A stretch of 64,000 nt of DNA. Origin: Siphlonurus alternatus (Eukaryota; Arthropoda; Insecta; Ephemeroptera; Siphlonuridae). A program made the position numbers and the translations under genes. Below the pieces are notes generated by a model, which made no database searches, was not told the DNA's origin, and saw nothing but the letters and a program-made list of their open reading frames with translations. Below, piece by piece: positions 1-12,640 of this stretch (the stretch's first letter is position 1; every line of letters begins with the position of its first letter). The DNA lies in assembly GCA_949825025.1 (NCBI GenBank), contig OX463786.1, forward strand, positions 14,593,309-14,657,308. The letters run 5' to 3'.

Positions 1-95
1 GTTCCAGCATTCACTGAGGTGACACTGAAGGAACCGTGGTGAACCTTAGTCAGAACGGACACCTCTACTTTTTAACAATGAACACTAAACACCGT
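1..95 (-). repeat. 3' fragment of a 5S-derived SINE
   Basis: Read on the minus strand this matches the tail of the fuller SINE at 45393-45789: the run around AGAGGTGTCCGT, then GAGGTT, then ACGGTTCC and the AATGCTGG block, in the same order. The window begins inside it, so its end is not seen. The 5S-like head is absent. Confidence 0.6.
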
Positions 96-1059
96 CATGT
101 GAACGTAGTACATACTCAGCCAGGGAAAAAAGTAACCATCTTGTCAAAATATATTTTGCATTTTGCATTTTAGAATATAACAGATGAGCCCAAGCGAAGA
201 CCAGGTTTTGATTCTGAAAAAAGTTGCCTTTTATCTCACGGCAAGATGGTTAGGAGAAGCATAAAATGCAACATTGTCGTCTCAGAATGCAAATCACGTA
301 AATACAAAAAGAACATTATAAAATTTTGACCCTTATGATCTAGTGCGATAAGGTTTAGAGTTGCACCTAATTTCTGTTGTATTTACGTGATTTACAATTG
401 AGACGATGCAGTGTTCTTTTTTTTTTATTACGTTTATCCTAAAGTGATGCATGGCCTGTTCGTATAGTGTAACTATAATTGGATAAAATTAATAATGATA
501 ATTTGTTTGATATATGTATGGTTAGATCATATTGTCATATTAATATTTATTGTATGTAGAATAAGAAAAATAAAATTTTATCATGGTTCGTATTTCCTTA
601 TTTTTCATAAAACGTTTTTTTTTTTAAATTGTTAATTTCAATGATACATCGATATTAAAAAATGTAATAATAAATTTAATTAAAAAAATATATATTTTTA
701 AAAAAAAATCATTTTTTTTAATCATGATTTTTATAATTAAATGTTATTAAATATAAATTATTATAAATTTATTAGTTATCTACTTTTCAAAACAAAAAAA
801 TATTTTAAACTCTATAGTTATTTCTAAATGTTATTTATATTTTTAATAAAGTAAAATATAATAAGCCAGGAATAGTGTTATTTTTATCAAAACTAATGTT
901 AACTGATTGTTTTTCACTATCTGATTCTGCATATTATAAATTATGAATGTAAAATATAACGAAATAGTTTTTACATGAAGTGTTACACGAAAACTGAAAA
1001 CTTATAACAAAAAGAAATTACATTAATGCTTTCAAACTTGTTTTTAATTTTGCCCACAG
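96..1059. other. AT-rich non-coding stretch, probably intron, with one inverted repeat
   Basis: No coding region is apparent. The stretch is probably the last intron of the gene ending at 2216, because it runs into a good acceptor (pyrimidines then CACAG at 1059). It holds an imperfect inverted repeat at about 268-417, whose arms share AAATCACGTAAATAC and CGTCTCA blocks around a spacer of roughly 70 bases. The rest is A/T-rich with homopolymer runs. Confidence 0.5.
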
Positions 1060-2216
1060 TTCAGCCACCCTCTAAATCCCGTGGATCAACATCAGGAAAA
1101 CGTCAACAAAATGATGACGTCATAGGCGATGATATCACCACTCCACTATCAACAATCGTGCAACAATACACTTTCCCTGCCACGATCCTCACTAGTGCGG
1201 TTAGAGCCAACAGAAGGGGAGACCCGGTCCCCACAAGTAATCCCGACAAAAATAGAACCTCCGGGACCTCTAATTTCCAGCAAGTGAAACCTACTACGGT
1301 CCCCATACCGAGGGACAGACTAAGTACCACAAAGACAATACCTCAATCTAATAGAGTGAACCCTCAAACAACAACCCCGTCATTTACAACAAAATCTCCG
1401 ATACCTAGAGACAGATTAAGTTCATCAACCACGAAAACCACTCAACAAACTACTAAATTTAATTCACCTACATTTACAACAAAAACCCCATTTAATACTC
1501 AAACGACAAAAATACCTTCACAGCAAAATAGAAATCCTTCTTTTAATACTCCCTCAAATACTCAAAATTTCATTCCCCAAACTACTATGAGACCCTTAAA
1601 TACCCCAATACAAAATAGAAACCCTTCTGTTAACACCAATATTCCCTCAAATAATCAAAATTTTGTCCCTCAAACAACTACCATTAGACCCATAATACAA
1701 CTGCCATTAAAAACTAACAAAGTGAACCCAACCTCCAAATTTCCATTTAATACTCAACGTTATATCCCAGAAACTACTAGAAGACCATTAGGTCTTTCAG
1801 CAACAACTTTATCATTAATTAAATCATCATTTAATCTTACTAGTGATTCAATACAGACTACAACATTCAGACCTACTACCCAAATTGATGAAGTATTATA
1901 TCCAGCAACAATCAACTCATTAATACGAGATGATCCACCATTGTTACGACTAATTTTAGATCCCAGAAGAATGTTTTACATTGGAGACGATGAGCCATCT
2001 GTTTTTGAACAAAGTCTACAGTTCATTGACCCTAATGTGGTTGAAAATAGAAGATCTGATTTTGAACAAAATCTTGAGTATGCAAGTCCTAGTTTATTAA
2101 GACCTATGAGGTTTAATGATAGAGGGGGTCGTGCCATTAATGGGGAGTGTCCAAGCAAGTGTCTTCCGGCCTTCCTACGTCCAGGATCATGTGAACCGTG
2201 TGTAATGTTAAGATAG
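1060..2216 (+). CDS. Terminal exon of a Thr/Pro/Asn/Gln-rich mucin-like protein (partial)
   Basis: This is an open exon of about 385 codons. It starts after an acceptor at 1058-1059, is entered in phase 1 (one base of the first codon comes from the previous exon) and ends at a TAG at 2214-2216. An ATG at 1026 precedes the acceptor but lies in what reads as intron, so it is probably not the start. The protein is low-complexity, dominated by T, P, N, Q, S and R. It has diverged repeats of the types PIPRDRLS, TTK and QNRNPS, and blocks ending QTT.RP. Such Thr/Ser/Pro-rich stretches are typical of O-glycosylated extracellular proteins. The C-terminus changes character: an acidic stretch (DDPP, GDDEP, two F-E-Q-x-L repeats) leads to a short four-cysteine tail (GECPSKCLPAF, then SCEPC). 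No catalytic domain is visible. The signal peptide and upstream exons were not found, so the function is unknown. A possible polyadenylation signal AATAAA lies at 2575-2580. Confidence 0.65.
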
Positions 2217-2857
2217 ATATTATCAATGGACCTTACATCGTCACCAGAGAAAATCAAAGACGTTCAACTCAATATACGTACTCTTGGTCAAGCATCAAAC
2301 AACTGGAGTATTGACGTCAAAAGTTCTTTACATGATATATATAGTGCCCACAGTACTAAGCTATTTTGCACTGATTGCCTGTGCATTGGACATTTTTATT
2401 TTCCCTTTGGTACACATTTTAAACATACCTATTTTAGATTCTGTGTCTTCAAATTTCCTTTTAATTCACTATGCTTTTGGAGTTTTTTTCATTTGTCAAA
2501 GTTGTCGTGTATCGTCCGTGTGAAGGTAGATAGAGTCCAATTAATATAATATATTCTTACCGGAATTACCCGGAAATAAAATGTCTCTGGCATATTTGAA
2601 GTTTGAAAATTTGCATTAAGATTCAAAATCTTGTATTGACATGTTTTCAAATTTTCAAAACTCAGATATGAATAGGAAGGCCAAGAAAACACTCACTTCC
2701 GCCTACTTCCGGTAGAAAAATAGAGTTAATTAGACTGTATATTATCAATGGAACATAAATCGTTACCATAGAAAATCAAAGACGTTGAACTCGATATTTT
2801 ACTGATGATTCATGCAACAGTGTTAATGTCAAAAAAGTAATTACATAAATTTAGTGA

Positions 2858-2964
2858 ACCGACGGGGGACTCACTTCTTATCAATAATACCTTAATGCCA
2901 AACGTAATATATGACGTCACCCATAAGGACTGTGTATAGATAGATTTAAGTCCCCCGTCGGTAC
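2858..2964. repeat. Short foldback element
   Basis: The 13-base arms CCGACGGGGGACT and AGTCCCCCGTCGG are exact inverted copies about 80 bases apart, with a TGACGTCA palindrome between them. This is probably a small MITE. No target duplication could be defined. Confidence 0.5.
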
Positions 2965-2965
2965 C

Positions 2966-3137
2966 TGGTTGCAGGCGAGGATCCAAGGGGGGGGGGCACC
3001 TGAAATTTTGGATTTAACATAATATCGCCGCAATATAGGTATTTCCCCCACTCCAATTATTTTTAACATTGTCCTTATGAAAAGTCCCCCCCCCCCCCAC
3101 TCATCGAATTTTTTTGTCTAGATCCGCACCTGCCTGG
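2966..3137. repeat. Dispersed repeat with poly-C runs, copy 1
   Basis: Shares the order 'ATCCA-G-rich, GAAATTTT-GATTTAA, CTCC-AATT, TT-CCTTATG, poly-C, GATCC-CACCTGC' with 42985-43150 and 43500-43690. The family is not identified. The copies differ mainly in the length of their G and C runs. Confidence 0.5.
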
Positions 3138-6100
3138 GGTTATATTGCAATGATTTATTTCAGATTTTTTACAGTACAAATGTTACATACATGTATGTGA
3201 ATAGATCGTCTTAATAAACTCCCTATAGATCAATGTATCTTTGTACTTAAATTTATACATTAAAAAATAACGTTTCAATGAAATGATTTATTTAATTAAA
3301 GTTTTACTAATTGTAAGTCGCTGTAGTCATTTTTCAGCAGTTAAAATACTTTTATCCAAGATTTTCACTGCAAAGAAATTATTTTTATAAATAAAATTTC
3401 TAACCAAATAAAATATATATTTATATATATAAAACTGTTAAAAGTCAGTTAAAAAATAATAAATAAATTAATAAAATAATTTAAAAATAAAGACATTTAA
3501 AATTTAATTCAATTTTTGTAGTAATTAAAATTATTTTTTTATATTCTTTTCAATGTTTGCTCTAATTAATACGTAAGTATTCACAATATAAAAAAATACC
3601 TCTTAAATGTTCAAAATTTTTCATTTTATATTGCTAATATATTTATAATTCAATTTTTTTTATGGGGGAATAGTTAATCAATGTTCATTTAATATGAAAT
3701 TTTCATTTTTTTTTTTTCAGAAATGCATTATAATTATTAAAATGCTGTTTATAATGTTTCCAAAAATATACGTACAATTTTTACGTGTATTTTTTAAATA
3801 AATTGATAAAACAAACAAATAAAACACGGAATGGGGAATGGCATGGGTATTCAAAATTAAACTTAATTTCACACACCAAAATCAACAAAGCTATGCAATC
3901 TATGAAGAAATTGATGCAAGAAATAGTAGTAACATACCTCTGAATGAGCAAATCTTATAACAAATAAGCTTCATTAACATGCAAATGGTATAAAAGAAGT
4001 TGCATGCAGTCTTTCTCACAACAGAATGCGCCATGCATGTCCACGACGCAACATTCGCTCGTCGCGTGTGACCCAGGGATCAAGTAGCCTCCTACCATCA
4101 GCGCGGAAGTCGAGAGAAAGTCGCGGGCGTGAGACACCTACGATCAAATTTATGTAACATTCCCTCAAGAAATAGCCGGAAGTGTGAATTTTCTAACCAT
4201 TTAATTCATATTTACGCATTGCAATTTCCCACATAATTCCGTACCTTCTAATACAAAACCCTCTGTAAAGTTTCAAATCTGAATTATAAATAAAACAGAT
4301 ACAAAATTTACACTTCCAGCTACTTCCGGAAAGGAATTTTTAAATTAATTTGACTAGTCAATGTGGTGTTCTTCGGGTGAGTTCGGGAAATTATGTTCGG
4401 CCAATGAGGTTGATCGTTACAAACTATCTACCAATGATTGAACACGTAACAACGAGAACCAATATATATTATGTAATGTATACCCTATAGGAAAAGGTGC
4501 GTGTCAATATAATATAAAGTCATAGAATTGATAAGATAAAGCAATCTTCTCATAGGAAATTAATTGCAGTGTTGACTTGATTGTGATCACCACTAATGCG
4601 GCATGATATTGTGTATTGGTGTTATTAATAACGGCCAATAAAATTATTTTTTTCAATTAAAATTTATAATATTTAATTTTTTTATTTAAATTTATTTCAA
4701 TAATTAATATTAAGCTATAATTACTTTGGTAAATATTTTATATTGCTTATCAAAAATTAATACAATTTTTATTAATAATTTTGATATACATTACTTGTGT
4801 GGAACGTTAGAAACCTTGCAATCGAGTTACGTATACTTAAAACGAGCTACAAATTATATTATGTAGATTACAGAGTTCAACCGAGTTGTATGCTCGTAAG
4901 TAAGCATAAACAAATCGATGAACAAATCAAATTGAAAATACTGATTTATTTTCTACCGACCGTCAATCTGAAGTTTCATAGGTTCCCTCAACATTTCATA
5001 GGTTCCCTCAACAATTAGGAAAATTTAATATATGAGAGCTAATAAACAAATTCAGTAGAATACAAGGACGATTTATTAACTCACATTACCAGCATCTTCA
5101 TGCAGTGCATGAGCCCGCAAAACGAGAAATTTTAATTCCTAGAAACATATTTTATATTCTCCGCACTAATACTTTTCCAAAGCAGCCTGGGAATGTTTCT
5201 AGTGATAATTATGAGAATCTTTGTCGCTGATAGAAAATTCCATTGTGTAACAGTCACGTCGGGATGCTATAATGAACGTAATATCCATGTTAATTGAGTG
5301 CAGCATAATGTAGGTAAATTACTTAATTATGTGCACGATTCCCACAAAGAGTGAAAGTAAATTATTCGTCGTGATTTCATTTATGATTGATAATAATTAT
5401 TACACGATAACTCCTCGTCTGTTTTATAGGATTGTGAACCTGATTTTGTTATTTTATTCTGTTATAATTTACAACATTTACATAAAATCATACCAATCAC
5501 AAGAGTGAAAAATTAATTGCTGCTTTTAACTTGCTATCATTGCAGGCTAATTTATATTTATTTTTGGTACCTACAAAATATAAATTTATTTAATCTAGAA
5601 AAATATATAACAAAAAATATTAAATGCTACATAAATATTAATAATTTTACATAATAATTGCAATTAAAAATAATATTAGTTATTAATAATAATCTATAAT
5701 TAACATTTTTAATATATTTTATTACTTATTACACACCTTTAATAAATTTAAAACTATTTTGCTTATATTTTTTATTTATTTATTTTTTTTTTTTTTTTTT
5801 TGTAAGTTAAGAAAATGTAGTTTTTATATCATATTTCATTCTTTCGTCATAGTATAAAATAGCCATAAAATTGTATTAATGAACAAAATTAATGTGAAAA
5901 AAATCATGAAAATAGTAGTATTGAAAAATGTCTATACGTAATTACGAAAAAGATAAAAAAAAAAAACAGCCATTTAACGAGTTAACTTTAATAATTTTGC
6001 ACGTACTACATTTTATTACTTTACTTGCTTTACTACTTTTAAAAAAATGTTGAAAATCATTTACTTTCTTAATCACTCTGGAGTTACTGAAAGATCATCT

Positions 6101-6250
6101 CAAAGTGTGTCAGGTTACATCACTAGAAACATTGGAGGTCCGCCAAATTACACAAAATACTTCTTGTGTATGGCAATTAAGTTACATTTTTCACGTGGAG
6201 AACATTTGACAAGGTCAGAGATCATTATATATACAGATTTTTATGTTTCA

Positions 6251-6459
6251 TGGCGGATTCACATGGCGATTTCGAACCTGCGACGCGAAACAAATAATGA
6301 GCACTTGCTGTATCATCATATTTGGCGATTTAAAAAAAGAGCATCGTAATTTAACACGATATTCGCCACCGCAATGGCGAATTTGCTCGCCGCATAGGAT
6401 TTCACAGCTTGTATGACAAAATCGCGTCGCATCGCCGTTGTCGCCATCTGAATCCGCCT
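6251..6459. mobile_element. MITE with 3-bp TCA flanks (Harbinger-like)
   Basis: The terminal inverted repeats match: TGGCGGATTCACATGGCGA on the left and the complement of TCGCCATCTGAATCCGCCT on the right, followed by a shared GCGACGCGA block further in. TCA flanks both ends (6248-6250 and 6460-6462). Size and 3-bp duplication fit a PIF/Harbinger-derived MITE. It encodes nothing. Confidence 0.55.
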
Positions 6460-7094
6460 TCAGTGAGTTTTTAAGACAAGAAAACTCACCGCTATTGACG
6501 TAAGGATGTATATCTCTGGACACCATGAACGTTACTCCTGTTTTGTTTTAAACTTCGAAGCTGCTCCCGCGATAATAAGGGTTCATGCCCTGAAACCACC
6601 CTTACATTAACATTCCAAGTGTCCCGAGGTGTACAACACGTTAAGTAGTACCTTCATTGTCAAGAGTTAAATCACATCACTTTCTCCATACTGAAGAAGG
6701 AAGAGAAATTTTGAACTCTGGCCTTGGCACTACTCCAATATTGCAAAGTTTGCAACAAAAGACGTCTCGCAAGTTTTTTTTTAATTATACCTTCTCATCG
6801 TAACTCCCTCGTCATCGTGACCTTTGGTTTTATCAAAGAGTTAGATGACTATTTATTGTCAAATCTTTGTGTCCACTACCATGCTGGTTTGCAACATTAG
6901 GGAGAGGGGAGAGAAACTGACGAAAGTAGCTTATTTCGCCTATATCTGTGTCCTTATAAAAATATATTTTTATTTTATGAGCTGAGGAAACCAAGGAAAC
7001 TTTAGAAAAAAGGTCAGTGCAGGAGTTATGTGCAATCTGTGTTTTTTTATTGTATCATTAATATGGATAGAGAACCTTGACGTATGTTTTTTAT

Positions 7095-7158
7095 GCAGTT
7101 TCCACGGTTCCCTCAGTCACAATCAAAGTAAATGCTGGGATAGTTAGGCCATGACCAT
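7095..7158 (+). repeat. Tail fragment of the 5S-derived SINE
   Basis: Contains TTTCCACGGTTCCCTCAG followed by AAATGCTGGGA, matching the body of the copy at 45393-45789. Only this short part remains. Confidence 0.5.
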
Positions 7159-7451
7159 ATGAATTGGTGAGAGATCGAAAAAAAATCTAACAATTAATTA
7201 ATTATGTTGGGTCTACGAAGAGACGGCAAGTTAAAATCTAAATTCCCCTATTAGTTCATCAATAAATTAAAAACCCTTCAATTGGGTATGAAATTAAGAA
7301 AAAGATAGAATAAAAAAAAAAATCATGTGACATTAAAATGTCAGTATTACGAAACTCCCTTACATGATACAACGGAAACCTCATTGTCTGTTTTCAATAT
7401 TTCCATTTTATTTTTGGCCTGGAAGTTGCCACCATTGTATTCCAAGTTGTG

Positions 7452-7532
7452 TGTTAATATCCCGTCAACTTGGCTACTTATAGCGACCCTTCAGAAACCT
7501 CGGCTCTGTCTGGAGTATTCTGATACACCAAC
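7452..7532 (+). promoter_or_regulatory. Conserved proximal promoter of peptide gene 1
   Basis: The run TATAGCGACCCTTCAGA (from 7480) is identical to the run before peptide genes 2 and 3, and TCAACTTGGCTA just upstream is nearly so (CCAACTTGACTA in genes 2 and 4). The TATA-like core lies about 50 bases before the ATG, implying a 5' leader of about 20-25 bases. The identity stands out because the mature coding parts of the genes hardly resemble each other. Confidence 0.7.
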
Positions 7533-9500
7533 ATGAAGCTTCAGTTCGCTTTTCTGGTGAGTTTTTATTTATGAGTACGAAAGTAAATATTAAGAAGAAC
7601 ATTTAGGCTCTATGACAACGTTCGCATATATAGAGAACATAACTTTTGTGTTTGTACCAATGTTAAATTTGTCTTGTTTTCATTAAATCGACAAAGATGT
7701 TATATGTTATGTTATTTCTTGTAAATACTGCACCAACTCTTGAATGGAAAACGCGCATGAATTTTTATGGCCTTGAGGCCCTTGAGTTAAATTATTGTGT
7801 ATTGTATTTAAAATCCCTCTAGCACCCTCAAAAAAAAAAAAAAAAAAAGAAAAGAAAAATCGAGTATATACAGACGCTGTTAACATCACAGTTATTCAAA
7901 CGTCTATCCTTATGTTTTTTTTCGTGTTAAATATTTCAATATTTGCATGACTATGACGTCATAGAGGTCATCTATCTAAATATGTAATAAAAAAATCATG
8001 AAGGTTTTCTCTTACGTGTGATATAGATAAGATTGAATTTAAGTTTAACATGCACGTTACGATAAAATGTATACAAATTAAGTTATGGTAATTAATTTTT
8101 ATCTCTAATTGATACCATATAATTTACTTATTGTTTATTTGTTTGTCTTAGCTGGCGATCATCGTACTTGTAGCCACAGTCTGTAACGTGTCTGCACAAG
8201 ATGATGACGTAAGTAAATAAACATTGGTGAAAATATTACTGAACCTATAATTAGAAGGTTATTATAATAACGGCGTAGAAAAGTCACCTTTATTAGAGAT
8301 AAATATTTTATTAAAAAAATTATTAGTTAGTTACATTTGTTTTTTGTTTTTGTTTTTAGCTTTTCGAGTTATTAACTATAATTTATCATAAAATATAAAA
8401 TCTGTAATTAGAGGCATTGTCTGCATTAGTTTGTATGGTTAACGCATGCATATTACATTTTTGCAAATTTATAGAATTGAGTTGACAACATGAAGGATTT
8501 TATGACCATTATATTCAGTTTTTCAAGTTTTGGGGAAATATTACTTTTATTATGATTTTTTAATAATTTTCTGCTATTTAAATTATTTTTATATTTTAAT
8601 GTACGCAATACCTATTTTTTTTTTATACAAATAGTAACAGTATATTTTTAGTTTATGACAACCACACACATTTTCCGGCGTCAAATCTTTTTTCCTTCAC
8701 ATTAAGAAATATCCCGGAAAAGTATGTGGTTAATTCTTACTTTAAAGTCAGAGTACCATAACATTATACATTATATAGAATAGAATAATAATTATTCCAT
8801 CTGTAATAGAAATTTAATCATAGCATTACCAAGGTCTTTTTTGTCCCACGCTTTACCATGGGGAAACGATCTGCTATTTATATCGCTTGTTAAAAAATTC
8901 TAGTTTTTTCTATTTTTTTTTTCTGCGGAAATACATTGCTCGTTCGTTAACTAAGGCTTACAATTTTTTTCTGATTTTTAAAAACCGTATTTCACATTTT
9001 TTTTCCCCCTCTCACAGGGTTACAGGTCATTTTGAACCCCTAGAGTTGAAGAATATTTTCCATTAAAAAAATGTTATGTTTATTTTTGCCAGGATTCCGA
9101 CACGACCCAAGCGAGAGAGAAGAGACAAGGTGTCCTTGAAATCTACAGTGGTCCAGGGGGTGCAATCAGACCTAAACCGCGACCAACTAGGAGACCAATA
9201 GGTGCTGAGAGTTACCCGCCGGTACGTGGCTGTAGAAGTGCTGAAAGCGACCTGGTACGGGAGGAAAGGCAAGGTGTCCTTGGAATCTACAGTGGTCCAG
9301 GGGGTGCAATCAGGCCTAAACCCCGACCAACCGGAAGACCTGCAATTTGGGGTGTTCAAAATTACTCGATAGTAAAGGGCTGGAGACGAAGTGCAGAAAA
9401 CGAAGACCTGGTACGCGAGAAGCGACAAGGTGGAATTGGTCTAATAATCGGACCAGGTGGCCGATTGATCCATAACCCATGGTATGGACGGAAGTTTTAA
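7533..9500 (+). CDS. Multi-peptide Pro/Arg/Gly-rich secreted precursor (putative antimicrobial polyprotein)
   Basis: Exons 7533-7556, 8152-8208 and 9093-9500 join in phase 0 to give 162 aa. Residues 1-23 (MKLQFAFLLAIIVLV...) form a signal peptide ending near VSA, followed by an acidic QDDDDSD propiece. Basic sites at REKR (35-38), REER (83-86) and REKR (135-138) split the rest into three units, each beginning with Gln and therefore able to form pyroglutamate. Units 1 and 2 share GVLxIYSGPGGAIRPKPRPT; unit 3 has GLIIGPGGRLIHNPW. Acidic spacers (SAESDLV, SAENEDLV) precede the second and third sites. The RPKPRP core resembles arthropod proline-rich antimicrobial peptides, and the repeated-unit plan recalls apidaecin precursors, but I cannot assign a named family. 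Unit 1 carries a lone Cys at 74. The first two exons and the promoter match genes 2-4 of this cluster. A possible poly(A) signal AATAAA lies at 9631-9636. The antimicrobial role is inferred; the gene structure is clear. Confidence 0.82.
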
Positions 9501-10166
9501 ATTTGTCTAATATATTATATAGAGGGGATTACGCTGACGTCATGCTCCTGTATCCTAAGGTGTGCCAAAATGAACAGACTAGTATAATATAAACAAATTA
9601 AATGTTATTTTTTTTAACTTTATTAAACAAAATAAATCAGTCTATAAAAAAATGTAAAAATTAATACACGATGATTAGATATCATAGAAAAAAAATGTAT
9701 TTTTCCTCTTTTTCTTTTTTCATTTCTCCTATCTAAAGTATCTAACGCCACAGTAGTTGGACCATCACCTACCCCCTATACCGCTAGAGACCGTCCGTAT
9801 ACCTGCGTTGTTATTTCCCTTCCCGAGTCTCAAGTAAATTAACAGCAAACTCTATACACAGGCCTTTTGGGTGACATCATGAAAGATATTTGGCATCAAG
9901 GTGCAAGTGCTAATATTAAAAGGAAGCATATCAACTGACTTTCACTCCATGAATAATCGTTGCCGATATTATTTAAACCAACAAAATAAATAATTTACAA
10001 ATAATATAAAAAATAAAATTCTATACACAGGATGAAATCTAATTTCATAAATAATAAAAACTTTTGAGTCTACTATTTTTAAGAATGATTATTATTATTA
10101 TTATGAAGAAAGTTTTAACTTCAGTTGAGAACAAAATTAAATTGATTTTTTATCATTTTTATAAAC

Positions 10167-10488
10167 AATGAGATATTAGAATGTGAAAATTTTAGTGGCT
10201 TAATCGAAAGAAGGGGTAAAAATATGGAACTGTGAATTTTTTTAGATTTTTCTGAGACCGAGAACTATTTTTAGAAAATTATTGAATGTCTATTTTGATG
10301 ACGTCACGGGCGGCACTCCTTAAGAAAAAGGATATGGCAGTGCCGCCCGTGACGTCATAAAATAGACTTTCAATAATTTTTTAAAAATAGTTCCAAGTCT
10401 CAGAAAAATCTGAAAAAATTCACAGTACCATATTTTTACCCCTTCTTTCGATTAAGCCACTAAAATTTTCACATTCTAATATCTCATT
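10167..10488. mobile_element. CRE-containing hairpin MITE, copy 1
   Basis: The two halves are near-complete inverted copies: arms of roughly 145 bases begin AATGAGATATTAGAATGTG and meet at a short loop. Each arm carries TGACGTCA followed by a GGGCGGCACT block. A second copy of the same family, with the same ends, is at 51364-51678. No coding capacity; the target duplication is not clear. Confidence 0.75.
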
Positions 10489-11035
10489 ATATGTAATAGA
10501 AACGTTTTTCTCACTGTAGATTTTAGGCTCTTAATTTTTTTCCCTATATACAATTTTTATGAAAACGAAATTTTGCCAATTTGTTTATTTTATTCTTGTT
10601 AATTAAAATAAATTTAGAACAATAAAATATTGTCAGTAATTCAACGTTATGATTTTTTATATTAATAATCCTTTTGAATTTTTTAATTATTAAGAACACC
10701 TTACTATAATATACATAAAAATAAAATTATATAATTTACAATGTAGCAACAAAGTGAACTTTTCTAATAATATATATAAAAAATAGGCTATAAAAATAGG
10801 CTCTATAAAATAGGCTAATATAATATTATTAATTATAATCACTATCTTGGATTTCTGTTTACCATAAAGTTATGTTTTGTCAAAATTTTTCAATCTAACC
10901 CTTTACATAACTTCCTCAAAATTAAGAGGAAGAAACTGTCAAACATGCAAAGTCTTTACATACGTTTCCTTGTAAAATATTTGCATGACGATGACATCAC
11001 AATTAATGTTTGGCACCACGATTTCAAGGGAATTA

Positions 11036-11222
11036 AGGTGCATTTCCATGGAGCTATGTCGAGCGGGGCTTGGTGCGAGGCGAGAAAAGCGCACTTGTTT
11101 CAATCTCGTATGGCGGCCATGTTGGCGATAAAATCGCTCCCCGCAAGACGAGGAAATCCCGAGTCTCTGATTGGCTGCGGCACGTAATTTTATCGCTTTC
11201 CCCGCTCCATGGAAATGCACCT
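11036..11222. mobile_element. Harbinger-like MITE, TTA target duplication
   Basis: Ends AGGTGCATTTCCATGGAG and its inverse are flanked by TTA on both sides (11033-11035 and 11223-11225). The interior shares a GAGAAAAGCGCACTTG block and a TATGGCGGCCATGTTGGCGA block with the longer element at 16426-16726. The 187-base size, 3-bp TTA duplication and absence of an ORF fit a PIF/Harbinger MITE. Confidence 0.7.
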
Positions 11223-11585
11223 TTAGAGGGTTCAATAAAATAAGAAACAAAGCATAAATATTTGAGATCCAAATATCCAATAAAAAAATTGTATGTATAA
11301 AAAATAAATAAAAAGTTAGCATATTTATTTAAAAAACAATTATAATCAATATTTCCCAAACCACAGGAATCCTGTTCATATATTATGAGTATCACTTCCT
11401 TCCTTTCGTTTATATCTATATTTTGCAGTTTCTTTGATCCCCGCATGTACAAATGAAGCAATATTGTGGCTTAATATTGTAATTTTAAAATAACAATTAT
11501 ACGTAAATTTAATACACATTATGTAACAGTGATTAACAAGGCTGCAAATAAAAGAGGGGTTTTTCTAACGCGACGAGTGTGCATT

Positions 11586-11796
<211 letters not shown>

Positions 11797-12640
11797 TTAT
11801 ACCGGCCAAGGTTAAACAGTTAACCCTGTCGGTCGCTACAGAATTTCATCAAAATCTTCAAGATATTCAAGTAATAAAGAAAATTGCAGTAAGAATAAAT
11901 TAATACTTAAAGATAACAATATTAATCAAATCATACAGTGATGAAAATATTTTTGACCCTAAAGTTCTATTACAAATGTAACATTTTGATTATTATTTAT
12001 ATTATATTACATAATTATCATTATAATAGCATATTCTTAAATATATGAATTTTAGGGCAAAATTTAATTGATTTTAATTACATATAATAACAATTATATG
12101 TAGTATCGGTATATATTACACATGTATTTTCAAATTGTTAATTTCTCAATGCTATTTTCTTGGGTAATTTTAAACGTATTGTTAAAAAAAAAAAATGTTG
12201 ACGTCGTAAACTTAGTAGCGAAGAAAATTATAAAATAAATTTTTAAGAAATTCATTATAATTTAAGAAAAATTCTAACTATTTAAAGACAGTGAAAATAA
12301 GACATTTTCAGTTATAATATTTTATATTTATTGCAATACTATATACAGGTTTATTTAAATTAAAGTAAAATTATTATTGATTTGTTTTAAGCAGGATTGT
12401 TTATTTGGGTTTCATGGTTTCAATACGTAGGTTTAGGTTGTTAGTTGACATGATAATTATTGATAAAAAATAATTTAAGATATTTTATGCAGAGATCATC
12501 ATATTAATGGCAGTGTCGATTTTGGTCGTCATTGTTTGATCATTCGCCCTTTCCACCCCTTCCTCCACCCCTTCTTCCACCCCTTCCTTGCTTGGGTGGT
12601 TTGGGGGTGATCGGGGGTCGCTCCTTGCCCCCCTTGCGCT

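Larger units (their letters stand above)
2217..7451. other. Intergenic, repeat-rich, no convincing gene
   Basis: I see no exon I would defend. Contents: a diverged direct repeat (about 2218-2330 and 2739-2850, both beginning TATTATCAATGGA); an inverted repeat with CCGACGGGGGACT arms (2858-2964); a C-run repeat (2966-3137); a pair of inverted CCGGAAGTG-type ends around 4160-4340; a GC-richer patch at 4022-4138; a MITE at 6251-6459; and a SINE tail fragment at 7095-7158. The remainder is AT-rich. Confidence 0.5.
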
